DNA of 64,000 nt. Source: JBBQXY01 sp051004815. GTDB taxonomy: Bacteria; Chloroflexota; Ktedonobacteria; Ktedonobacterales; Ktedonobacteraceae. Below the pieces are notes generated by a model. It searched no databases. It was not told where the DNA came from and was given only the letters and a program-made list of their open reading frames with translations. How positions within the stretch are numbered: the stretch's first letter is position 1; every line of letters starts with the position of its first letter. Shown piece by piece: positions 34,279 to 41,730 of this stretch. The position numbers and the translations under genes were made by a program. The stretch covers positions 11,591 to 75,590 of the forward strand of contig JBPCJY010000185.1 of the NCBI GenBank assembly GCA_051004815.1, in the 5' to 3' direction.

Positions 34279-35451
34279 ATGAGCACACAGCATCCTGGCC
34301 TGCGCAATGGCCCTATCTATCTCGACTACAATGCGACTACTCCGGTCGATCCGGCGGTAGTTGAGGCGATGTTGCCCTATCTCGCATTGCACTTTGGCAA
34401 TCCATCGAGCACCCATCGTTATGGACATGAGACACGGCAAGCTGTGACTACTACTCGCACACACGTCGCACAATTGTTAGGCTGTGCGCCCTCCACGATT
34501 GTCTTTACCGGAGGCGGTTCTGAAAGCGATAACCTGGCTATTCGTGGTGTAGCTTTGGCTAAGCGGAACCAGGGCAATCATATTATTACGCAGGTAACGG
34601 AACATCCCGCCGTCCTCAATATTTGCCATGCCCTTGAACGCCATCACGGGTTTCGCATCACCTATCTCCCCGTCGATGCCTATGGGCGCGTGAACCCCGC
34701 CGACGTTGCTGAGGCGATCAATGAACAGACCGTACTGATTACTATCATGCACGCCAATAACGAGACTGGAACGCTACAACCTATCGCTGAGATCGCTGAG
34801 ATTGCCCACCGCCATGGTGTCTTGCTACATAGCGATGCCGCGCAGTCAGTTGGCAAAATACCGACCCGTGTCGATGAACTCGGTGTTGATTTACTGACCA
34901 TCGCCGGACATAAGTTGTATGCACCCAAAGGTATTGGTGCGTTATATGTACACGAGGGCATTGAGCTTGAGCCGATAATCTATGGTGGGGGTCAGGAAGG
35001 TGGGCGTCGTGCTGGAACGGAGAACATCGCGCATATGGTGGCTCTGGGAACGGCCTGTGTGCTGGCACAAGAGCAACTCGCCGAGAGTCGCCCCCGTATA
35101 CAAAGACTACGGGACCAGTTGCACAAGCTACTCGAAGAGCGATTTCCTGCTATGACCCATCTCAATGGGCATCCAACCGAACGTTTGCCGAATACCCTCA
35201 ACATCAGTGTAGAGCGTGTGATCGGTGAAGAGGTGTTGGCTGCTACGCCAGGCATCGCTAGCTCGACCGGTTCAGCCTGTCACGAGGGAAGCACAGAACC
35301 GTCGGCTGTGCTGATGTCCATGGGCTTATCCCGCGACCGTGCGCTCGGCGCGTTGCGTCTGACCCTGGGACGCTGGTCTACTGGAGCAGAAGTGGAGCGT
35401 GCGGCAATATTGCTAGCTAAGACTATAGATTCTCAACACGCCAGGCAGTAA
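34279..35451 (+). CDS. Cysteine desulfurase (NifS/IscS family)
   Basis: 390 residues from the ATG at 34279, preceded by GAAAGGA; ATG codons at 34267 and 34270 are in the same frame and cannot be excluded. Motifs: IYLDYNATTPVDPAV, FGNPSSTHRYGHETR, TGGGSESDNLAI, HPAVLN, MHANNETGTLQPI, SDAAQSVGKIP, the PLP lysine AGHKLYAPKGIGALY and the active cysteine GSACHEGSTEPSAVL. The chemistry takes cysteine to alanine plus enzyme-bound persulfide. No iscU/sufE/thiI or tRNA-thiolation gene is adjacent, so the sulfur acceptor is unknown; the context suggests biosynthetic rather than Fe-S use. Confidence 0.9.
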   Translation: MSTQHPGLRNGPIYLDYNATTPVDPAVVEAMLPYLALHFGNPSSTHRYGHETRQAVTTTRTHVAQLLGCAPSTIVFTGGGSESDNLAIRGVALAKRNQGNHIITQVTEHPAVLNICHALERHHGFRITYLPVDAYGRVNPADVAEAINEQTVLITIMHANNETGTLQPIAEIAEIAHRHGVLLHSDAAQSVGKIPTRVDELGVDLLTIAGHKLYAPKGIGALYVHEGIELEPIIYGGGQEGGRRAGTENIAHMVALGTACVLAQEQLAESRPRIQRLRDQLHKLLEERFPAMTHLNGHPTERLPNTLNISVERVIGEEVLAATPGIASSTGSACHEGSTEPSAVLMSMGLSRDRALGALRLTLGRWSTGAEVERAAILLAKTIDSQHARQ

Positions 35452-35546
35452 AATAAAGAGTATAATGTCGGAAGTCGGTTATCACTGTGACGAGCAAGCA
35501 AATAGGCAAAGGACCGAACAAGCTACTTTATAAGGAGCATTATGCT

Positions 35547-36743
35547 ATGGCAATGAGTGAGTCCCGGATGCAATATCCAGCTCCAGCGGCTGTCGAACAT
35601 CCAGAGCTGCTGAAATATCGGGAAGAGTTTCCGATACTACAGCGTAAAACGTACATGAATAGCTGCTCACTGGGCGCACTTTCACAGCGTTCTATGCAAG
35701 GTTTGGCAACGTTCCAGGAGATGTGGAACGAGTGGGGCGCACATGCATGGTACGAAATCTGGTTGGGAGAGATTGCCAAAGCACGCCAAAAGTTCGCTCG
35801 TATTATTGGCGCACAACTGCATGAAGTGGCCATTGCTCCCAGCGTTTCCGCCGCCCTCAGTTCAATCGCTACTGCCTTAGACTACAGCGAACGCAACAAG
35901 GTTGTGATGGCTGATATGGATTTCCCCACGCTTGCCTATCAGTGGTTGGTCAAACAGCGGCTGGGCATTGAAAGCCAATTCGTGCAAAGTCCCGACCGTA
36001 TCTATACGCCCCCCGAATTGTTTGAAAGCGTCGTCGATAACAAAACCGCCCTTGTAGCTACCTCGCGTGTATTTTATACCAGTGGCTATATCCAGGATGT
36101 GCGGGCAGTTGCTGATATAGCGCACAAAAATGGAGCATTGGTGCTCATTGACGACTATCAAGGCACTGGACAAATCCCGCTTAACGTCAACGCGATGGAT
36201 ATTGATTTTCTGGTCACAGGCACACTCAAATGGCTTATGGGTGGCCCTGGTTTAGCGTTCGTCTATATACGTGAGGGGCTACTCTCCACGTTAGAACCGA
36301 CTGTCAGTGGGTGGTTTGGGCATCGCGAGCAGTTCCAATTCAAGACGCAAGAGTTTGCATTTCGCACAGAGGCGACCCGAATTGAAATGGGTACTCCCTC
36401 AATACCCACGATTTATACCGCCAATGGTGGCCTCGATATTGTCTTGGAGATCAGTGTTGAGTCAATTTGTGAACGTACCCGCTATTTGACCAATGACCTG
36501 GTAGCGCGTGCGCGTGAGCATGGCTGGAATGTGCGTGCGCCCCAGGAGCCAGAACGCCGTAGTGCCATTGTGATGTTGGAATTGGAGCGTCCCGACGAGA
36601 TTGTTAACGCGTTGATCGAGCGCAATATCATTGTTGACCATCGTCCCGGTCTGGTGCGCGTCTCCCCCTACTTCTACAATACCATCGAAGAAAACGCCAT
36701 CGTCATTGATGCAATCGCCAATATTCTGGAGAACAGAACGTAG
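35547..36743 (+). CDS. Class V aminotransferase-fold PLP enzyme
   Basis: 398 residues from the ATG at 35547 (AAGGAG at 35532-35537, 9-bp spacing). Fold-type I, class V: FPILQRKTYMNSCSLGALSQ at the N-terminus, APSVSAALSSIATAL, VLIDDYQGTGQIPL (the PLP-ring Asp with D-x-Y-Q), and the PLP lysine in VTGTLKWLMGGPGLAFVYI, then FRTEATRIEMGTPS. The D-x-Y-Q and W-F-G-H-R signatures are closer to kynureninase/isopenicillin-epimerase-like members than to cysteine desulfurases. The substrate is not readable. It follows the NifS-like gene by 95 bp in the same direction. Confidence 0.75.
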   Translation: MAMSESRMQYPAPAAVEHPELLKYREEFPILQRKTYMNSCSLGALSQRSMQGLATFQEMWNEWGAHAWYEIWLGEIAKARQKFARIIGAQLHEVAIAPSVSAALSSIATALDYSERNKVVMADMDFPTLAYQWLVKQRLGIESQFVQSPDRIYTPPELFESVVDNKTALVATSRVFYTSGYIQDVRAVADIAHKNGALVLIDDYQGTGQIPLNVNAMDIDFLVTGTLKWLMGGPGLAFVYIREGLLSTLEPTVSGWFGHREQFQFKTQEFAFRTEATRIEMGTPSIPTIYTANGGLDIVLEISVESICERTRYLTNDLVARAREHGWNVRAPQEPERRSAIVMLELERPDEIVNALIERNIIVDHRPGLVRVSPYFYNTIEENAIVIDAIANILENRT

Positions 36744-36811
36744 CCAGGGAAATGTGGCTGAGTCGTTGTATAATGTACAGGGAAAACTTTTTTTCATGGA
36801 GGAACAATCAA

Positions 36812-37195
36812 ATGCTATGCCCTAATTGTCATACGCGGAGCGCGGAGGACAACCAGTATTGCCGCCAATGTGGAGCAGACTTAACAATACCTTCAACCAG
36901 CCTGGTATTGACCACACAGAATCGTCTTCCGGCAGTCATGAGTAACCCACAGATACCGCGCTTAGCCGCCAGCGTCGGTGCTGTAGCAGTAGGCGTTGGC
37001 ATTGAACTGCTGCGCCGTAGCCTCATCGCACGCGTCACACCGCCCCCTAAGACTGTTAGCAACACATTGCCAATAGTGAATCGTCTCAAAGACGTGCTCT
37101 TTCCACAAAACGAGAAAAAATACAAATTACCAAAGAACTACGAGATCGAAGAAACCGTTGTGTATATGCGGCGGATCATACGTCGAAAAAATTAG
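36812..37195 (+). CDS. Small zinc-ribbon protein with short hydrophobic segment
   Basis: 127 residues from the ATG at 36812 (GGAGG at 36798-36802). The N-terminal zinc ribbon MLCPNCHTRSAEDNQYCRQC carries four Cys in two CxxC pairs. A glycine/valine-rich stretch (ASVGAVAVGVGIELLRR) may touch the membrane, and the C-terminus is strongly basic (MRRIIRRKN). The function is not recognised. It lies inside the PLP cluster between the class V enzyme and the cyclodeaminase-like gene. Confidence 0.65.
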   Translation: MLCPNCHTRSAEDNQYCRQCGADLTIPSTSLVLTTQNRLPAVMSNPQIPRLAASVGAVAVGVGIELLRRSLIARVTPPPKTVSNTLPIVNRLKDVLFPQNEKKYKLPKNYEIEETVVYMRRIIRRKN

Positions 37196-37216
37196 TGGCT
37201 GCTTGAGATTGCTTCG

Positions 37217-38173
37217 ATGGTATTAGTATTGCGTGAGGAAGATGTACGAAGCCTTTTAACGATGCCTGATACAATAGCGGTGTTGAATCAGGCTTTTGGG
37301 GCATTGGCAGATGGACGCGTGGTCAATCCACCACGCAGTCGTGTCAAGCTGGCAAACGGCGTACTAAACATACTCGTCGCTGCCGCGCCTACGCTGGGAG
37401 TATTGGGCTTCAAAACATACACAGCATTCCGCGAAGGTGTGCGTTTCGTCGTCATGCTCTATAGTTCGCAAGATGGTCAACTATTGGCTATTATCGAAGC
37501 TGACTGGTTGGGAAGAATGCGCACAGGCGCGATGAGTGGACTGGCTACGACGTATCTCGCACGGGAGGACGCTACCACCATAGGCCTCATCGGTGCTGGT
37601 CAGCAAGCTGTAACACAATTGATAGGTGTCTGTACTGTTCGCCCAATAACTGCTGTCTATGTCTACAGCCGTACCCCTCAGTCCTGTAAGCTCTTTTGCG
37701 ACGAGATGTCACGCGTGCTCCATATCGAAGTGAGACCGGTCGTTCATCCTCGACAAGCGGTTGAAATGGCCGACATTTTAATTACGTCCACTTCCTCCAC
37801 GGAACCAGTCTTATACGGCGAATGGGTGCAGCCAGGGTGCCATATCAATGCCATTGGCTCGAATTGGGCTACGAAACGCGAAATTGATCTATCTACGCTA
37901 CAGAAGAGCTATCTCATTGTTACCGATTCAAAAGAACAGGCTCGCGCCGAGGCAGGTGATTTTATTATCCCTGTTAACGAGGGGCTGTTCGACTGGGATA
38001 GAGTGTTTGAACTTTCCGAGGTTGTTGGTGGCCAGGGACCGCAACGAGATGCGCTAGAAAATATTACGCTGTATAAAGGCTTAGGCATTGCCCTCGAAGA
38101 TCTCGCTGCGGCGGCTCATGTCTATACCATGGCGCGTGAGCGGGGGCTGGGCGAAGAACTTCCCTTGCTGTAA
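37217..38173 (+). CDS. Ornithine cyclodeaminase / mu-crystallin family enzyme
   Basis: 318 residues. PPRSRVKLANGVLNILVAAA and LGFKTYTAFREGVRFVVMLY form the substrate and dimer region; a Rossmann domain follows with IGLIGAGQQAVTQLIGVCTV. The AIIEADWLGRMRTGAMSGLA block is the family's R-T-G-A signature. Family members deaminate ornithine to proline or reduce imines (alanine dehydrogenase, ketimine reductase, tauropine-type, siderophore 2,3-diaminopropionate synthase SbnB). The usual catalytic Asp region (SNWATKREIDLSTLQKS) is present. In this PLP-rich neighbourhood a ketimine reductase or an SbnB-like role is possible, but undetermined. Confidence 0.8.
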   Translation: MVLVLREEDVRSLLTMPDTIAVLNQAFGALADGRVVNPPRSRVKLANGVLNILVAAAPTLGVLGFKTYTAFREGVRFVVMLYSSQDGQLLAIIEADWLGRMRTGAMSGLATTYLAREDATTIGLIGAGQQAVTQLIGVCTVRPITAVYVYSRTPQSCKLFCDEMSRVLHIEVRPVVHPRQAVEMADILITSTSSTEPVLYGEWVQPGCHINAIGSNWATKREIDLSTLQKSYLIVTDSKEQARAEAGDFIIPVNEGLFDWDRVFELSEVVGGQGPQRDALENITLYKGLGIALEDLAAAAHVYTMARERGLGEELPLL

Positions 38174-38185
38174 TAAGAGGCTTGT

Positions 38186-39355
38186 ATGTTTACAATTGCA
38201 CATAAAGACGGTTCATCTATAGCACCTCTGCTTTTGCAGAGTGTTATTCTATCGCTGCTTTGCATACTAGCTCTGTCCGCCTGTGCAACCAACGCGGGTA
38301 TTTTTGCCGGTGGCATGTGGCAAGCGAGTGGGCTGCCGCATGCACAGATCCGTGTGCTTACCATAGATACCAATAATCCCCAGTCCCTCTATGCCGGTGA
38401 TGAACAAGGCCGTGTTTTAGCCAGTACCGATGGTGGCCTACACTGGTCGGATCACAGTACAGGACTTTCTCTACCCAATGCTGTTTATGAGCTATCCTTC
38501 GATGCAACGGGCAAAAAACTTTTTGCCGCCACCGCTAATGGGTTATTCGTCAGTATAGATGCCGCCCAACATTGGAGTGCTGTTGGGGAAAAGGCCAAAG
38601 GTCTTACGTCTCACATGTTTACCGCGCTTGCTTTTGATCTCAATGCTCCGCACACGATATATGTTGCCGCCCAACATGGCGTATTTATGAGCACGGACGA
38701 TGGCACGACCTGGTCATCAATCTCCACTGGTATTGCCACGAATGCCACTATTAACAGCCTGACCTTTGATACGGATCATCATCGCCTCTGGGCCGCGACC
38801 TCGCTAGGTGTGTATCGCTCTGATAATCGGGGGGCAAGCTGGCAGGCCCTCAACGATGGCATACCCGCGAATATCGATATTTACACCATTCAGCCTGCAT
38901 CAATCAGTGGAGGTACACCTGGTCTGATCTTTGCTGGCACGAGCCAGGGCTTTTTGCGTTCAACCGATACTGGGGCGCACTGGGCCGAGAGTTTGCAATC
39001 CCTGGCGAAAACTCAGGTGCATGCTGTGTTTGTGGATTTTCGCGCACCAACTACTGTCTATGTAGGTACCGCTGTGGGAGTGCTGCGCAGCAATGATAGT
39101 GGACAAAATTGGAGTGGTATCGCTTCAGGCTTGCCCAGAGATCATCCCATTTACGCGATTGAATTAGGTGGAACCGATTACACGCAACTGCTCGCTGCCG
39201 CTGATGATATCTACCTTTTCCCTGGTACGAGTGGTGGATTCAGCTTTACTCGCTTCCTCCCGATAGTTCTTATCGTGTTGCTCTTCCTTGTGTTCTATCG
39301 CTTCACACGCCGCAATCGCCGCAGTAAATCTGCTATGCTCAGTCGTACCACCTGA
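38186..39355 (+). CDS. Beta-propeller (BNR/Vps10-like repeat) lipoprotein
   Basis: 389 residues. Signal peptide ending in the lipobox LALSAC (about residue 32), six or seven blades with the sialidase-type Asp-box (STDGGLHWSD, STDDGTTWSSI, SDNRGASWQAL, STDTGAHWAES, SNDSGQNWSGI), then a C-terminal membrane span (FLPIVLIVLLFLVFYRFTRR) with a basic tail. Both a lipid anchor and a C-terminal helix would hold it on the outer face of the membrane. It begins 12 bp after the preceding stop, so it is probably in the same transcript; why a surface propeller follows metabolic enzymes is unclear. Confidence 0.8.
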   Translation: MFTIAHKDGSSIAPLLLQSVILSLLCILALSACATNAGIFAGGMWQASGLPHAQIRVLTIDTNNPQSLYAGDEQGRVLASTDGGLHWSDHSTGLSLPNAVYELSFDATGKKLFAATANGLFVSIDAAQHWSAVGEKAKGLTSHMFTALAFDLNAPHTIYVAAQHGVFMSTDDGTTWSSISTGIATNATINSLTFDTDHHRLWAATSLGVYRSDNRGASWQALNDGIPANIDIYTIQPASISGGTPGLIFAGTSQGFLRSTDTGAHWAESLQSLAKTQVHAVFVDFRAPTTVYVGTAVGVLRSNDSGQNWSGIASGLPRDHPIYAIELGGTDYTQLLAAADDIYLFPGTSGGFSFTRFLPIVLIVLLFLVFYRFTRRNRRSKSAMLSRTT

Positions 39356-39385
39356 ACAGAAAGCAGCTGACGAACCAAAATCAAA

Positions 39386-39910
39386 TCATTTGACATAAGA
39401 TTGTGGCGGTTGGAGTTGGTGCAAGTCGTGTAATATCTGCTGGTCAGTGGGGAAAGCCAGCGTTGGTATCTTTTCCAGTGCAAAGAAGGCCAACTCACTC
39501 ACTTCGTCGAGTTGGGCCGTCAATGCACCGATGTCGTTGTTGTGTACACTGGCGCGATAGGCTATTACGACATGTGGATTGCCACGCTCACTATAGATGC
39601 CAATCAGTTGTTCCAGTTGAACATCGAGGTTGGTTTCTTCTTTCACTTCGCGAATAGCAGCCTCTTCGACCTTTTCCCCACGCTCCATATAGCCACTAAA
39701 GAAGCTCCACATTCCCTTTGCGGGATCAATATTGCGTCGGCCAAGCAAAAACTTCCCCTCGTATTGCAAGACGACCACTGTCACCACTTTAGGTTCAAGG
39801 AAATGAATATAGTTACAGGCAGGGCAGACCAGGCGATGCGCGGAATAGATGTGCTTTTCCGCTAAAGGCGTGGCGCAGATGGGACAATAGATGAAATGTA
39901 TAGCAGCCAA
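39386..39910 (-). CDS. Nudix hydrolase with N-terminal zinc ribbon
   Basis: 174 residues; TTG start with AAAGGAG 11 bp upstream. A zinc ribbon (YCPICATPLAEKH and LVCPACNYIHF) is followed by the Nudix box GYMERGEKVEEAAIREVKEE, TNL, with the metal-binding E residues in place. Zinc-ribbon plus Nudix is the layout of NudC-type NADH/NAD-cap pyrophosphatases, but the SQPWPFPxS motif that marks NudC was not found. A general (d)NDP-X or nucleotide pyrophosphatase is the safe call. It is the last gene of a minus-strand run starting near 41330. Confidence 0.85.
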   Translation of the reverse strand: MAAIHFIYCPICATPLAEKHIYSAHRLVCPACNYIHFLEPKVVTVVVLQYEGKFLLGRRNIDPAKGMWSFFSGYMERGEKVEEAAIREVKEETNLDVQLEQLIGIYSERGNPHVVIAYRASVHNNDIGALTAQLDEVSELAFFALEKIPTLAFPTDQQILHDLHQLQPPQSYVK

Positions 39911-39926
39911 AATGTTTTCATCTCCT

Positions 39927-40856
39927 TTAATGGGCAGCCTCTTTCATCAACCACTGTAGCATATAACGGGCATTGGCATCGTGCGCCCAACTATAAAATG
40001 TGCGATCAACAGGTTCATCTAGTCCCGCGACCACCTCGTCAAAGGGATAATGAATCGCTGCTGCCGCGTGTTCTAGTTCAGCGTCGGATGGTTGATGTTC
40101 GCGTAATAAGGCCTGGCTGCGACGTTCAATTTCACGGAGATAGGTCAGGTTCTCTTTCACCAGTTGTGGACTGGTCGTTTTGCCATGCGAACACAATACT
40201 CGCTCAGGCTCCATGGCAAGAAAATGTTCCAGGGTACGCAACATGGAGGGTACAGCCTCAGCATTTTCCAGGCAGGGCAGTGGTTTCTCTACCGCGTCAA
40301 ACGCCAGCAGTAAGCGCAATTCCGGTATCCAGGCCGCGATATGGTCGCGATGATGACCAGGAGCGGGGATAAGTTCAATAGTCAAATCGCCACCATGAAT
40401 GGTGAGACCTATGTTGAACGTCAGCGTTGGTGGTAGCAAGGTGACGTTCTGGAAGATGGGATAGTGCTGTTGGAAGTCAGCAAGCTCTACCCGCGCCTCT
40501 TCCGCTGCCATGCGCACTATGCCATGCTCATGAGCAATGATAGGTGCGGAGTGACTACCGGTGAAATAAGCGTTGCCCCAGGCGTGATCCCAATCAGCAT
40601 GGCTATTCACGACCAATATCTGCCGTCCGGCACTATCGCTTTGCACCATCTCCATCATGCTCTCGACATCTTCGGGGCAGAGGAGCGTATCAAGCACAAC
40701 AACGGTGGTCGTGGTAATGACGATGTACGCGTCAACTTCCATCCCTTCAAATTCACCGATCGCATCAAATGCGCGTCGGAAGACGCGGATACGCGGATCG
40801 TTACTCATTTCAGGCACAAAAAGAACGCTCTGGGTAGACGGCATACGGAGTCTCAC
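39927..40856 (-). CDS. Metallo-beta-lactamase-fold hydrolase
   Basis: 309 residues; GTG at 40856 or the ATG at 40844. The core shows a modified metal motif VVNSHADWDHAWGNAYF (H-x-D-x-D-H in place of HxHxDH), IELIPAPGHHRDHIAAWI (third His), LLLAFDAVEKPLPCLE (bridging Asp) and a last His in VLCSHGKTTSP. The HADWDH variant occurs in a large group of MBL hydrolases, and activity is usually retained. The substrate is unknown. It is 16 bp from the Nudix gene and 18 bp from the gene upstream. Confidence 0.8.
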   Translation of the reverse strand: MRLRMPSTQSVLFVPEMSNDPRIRVFRRAFDAIGEFEGMEVDAYIVITTTTVVVLDTLLCPEDVESMMEMVQSDSAGRQILVVNSHADWDHAWGNAYFTGSHSAPIIAHEHGIVRMAAEEARVELADFQQHYPIFQNVTLLPPTLTFNIGLTIHGGDLTIELIPAPGHHRDHIAAWIPELRLLLAFDAVEKPLPCLENAEAVPSMLRTLEHFLAMEPERVLCSHGKTTSPQLVKENLTYLREIERRSQALLREHQPSDAELEHAAAAIHYPFDEVVAGLDEPVDRTFYSWAHDANARYMLQWLMKEAAH

Positions 40857-40874
40857 TTTCTCTGCAATAAAACC

Positions 40875-41330
40875 TTAGTGGTGCGCTCCAATAAATACCA
40901 CCACCAGATAGAGCACGTACAGAAAGATGAGCAGCAACAGGATGGTGCCATAGCAGGTCAGTGAATATGCTCTCTTGTTGTTTAAAGCTTGTCGCAATTG
41001 CTCCGCCATATCAGGTGGGTCTAATTGTAAATCTGGACAAAGCTCAATCAGGTGTGGCAGCATAGCTCGAAAATCGCGTGCATTGGTCATACCTTCGGCA
41101 AGGATAACATCGGTCTCATCGTTCAGGTCAGCCATCAATATCAGCTTGGCTGGATTTGGTTCACCAGGTATTAATGTCAAACGTTGCATTGCCACCAGGT
41201 CGATATGGAGTTCTCGCTCTTCTTCCTGACCGGTGATGACCAGTTCATCAGTGTAGAGCTGTATTTCTTTTCCCATCCCGAAGCGTACCGTGCTGATGGG
41301 GTATTTCTTTATAATGTTGTTATCACTCAT
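40875..41330 (-). CDS. Small membrane-anchored PH-like protein
   Basis: 151 residues from the ATG at 41330 (the frame runs to 41387; neither start has a strong site). The N-terminal 95 residues (STVRFGMGKEIQLYTDELVI, HIDLVAMQRLTLIPGEPNPA, MADLNDETDVILAEG) look like a bacterial PH-type beta-barrel. One C-terminal membrane span (YGTILLLLIFLYVLYLVVVF) follows. Function unrecognised; the tail anchor would leave the PH-like domain in the cytoplasm. First gene of the MBL-Nudix unit. Confidence 0.55.
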   Translation of the reverse strand: MSDNNIIKKYPISTVRFGMGKEIQLYTDELVITGQEEERELHIDLVAMQRLTLIPGEPNPAKLILMADLNDETDVILAEGMTNARDFRAMLPHLIELCPDLQLDPPDMAEQLRQALNNKRAYSLTCYGTILLLLIFLYVLYLVVVFIGAHH

Positions 41331-41433
41331 TGCAATCTCAATAATCCTATAGAACAGTTTCTTTGACTGCTTAAGATTGTACAGCATTCAGAGACTCGCG
41401 TCGAGAGACCCTTGTTAGCTCATAGACAATACA

Positions 41434-41478
41434 AGAACAGGGGCTATGAGAAAATGTATTCCTCATAGCCCCTGTTCT
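41434..41478 (-). terminator. Hairpin terminator of the small-peptide transcript
   Basis: Arms AGAACAGGGGCTATGAG (41434-41450) and CTCATAGCCCCTGTTCT (41462-41478): 17 bp perfect, 11-nt loop, starting 18 bp beyond the stop at 41496. No T-run follows on the minus strand. Confidence 0.7.
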
Positions 41479-41495
41479 ATTCCGATGAGAGCAAC

Positions 41496-41609
41496 TTAGT
41501 TGTTGCCTTCAAAGTTGCCATCTTGCTGAGTATTTGGCCCACCTGGTCCATCAGTCTCAGTACCTGTTGCCTCAACGCTTTCGCTTTCGAGACCTACTGC
41601 TTCTGCCAT
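41496..41609 (-). CDS. 37-residue acidic Gly/Asn-rich peptide gene
   Basis: ATG at 41609, stop at 41496, 37 codons. The peptide begins MAEAVGLESESVEATGTETD and ends PNTQQDGNFEGNN. A full AGGAGG ribosome site lies about 8 bp upstream and a 17-bp hairpin follows directly. It has no Cys, no hydrophobic span and a net negative charge. The gene lies 121 bp downstream of an ABC exporter gene whose own upstream neighbour is a GNAT acetyltransferase, all on the same strand. It could be an exported or modified peptide (RiPP-like precursor), a small regulator, or just an abundant small protein. A TATACT about 90 bp upstream might give it its own promoter. Confidence 0.6.
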   Translation of the reverse strand: MAEAVGLESESVEATGTETDGPGGPNTQQDGNFEGNN

Positions 41610-41730
41610 GTGTGTTTTCCTCCTTTCCTTGTAAAGTTCTGTACGGATGTCACTTTTGTGGCTTCCGCACATTCTGAGTATAGAACTTGTCTATGAGATG
41701 AACATGAAGTTTATGATGAGAAGCAAGACA

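Noticed and set aside
41496..41609. Lasso peptide or lanthipeptide precursor reading of the small peptide
   Set aside because: No cyclase, protease or dehydratase genes are adjacent and there is no Cys; I kept only the general small-peptide call.
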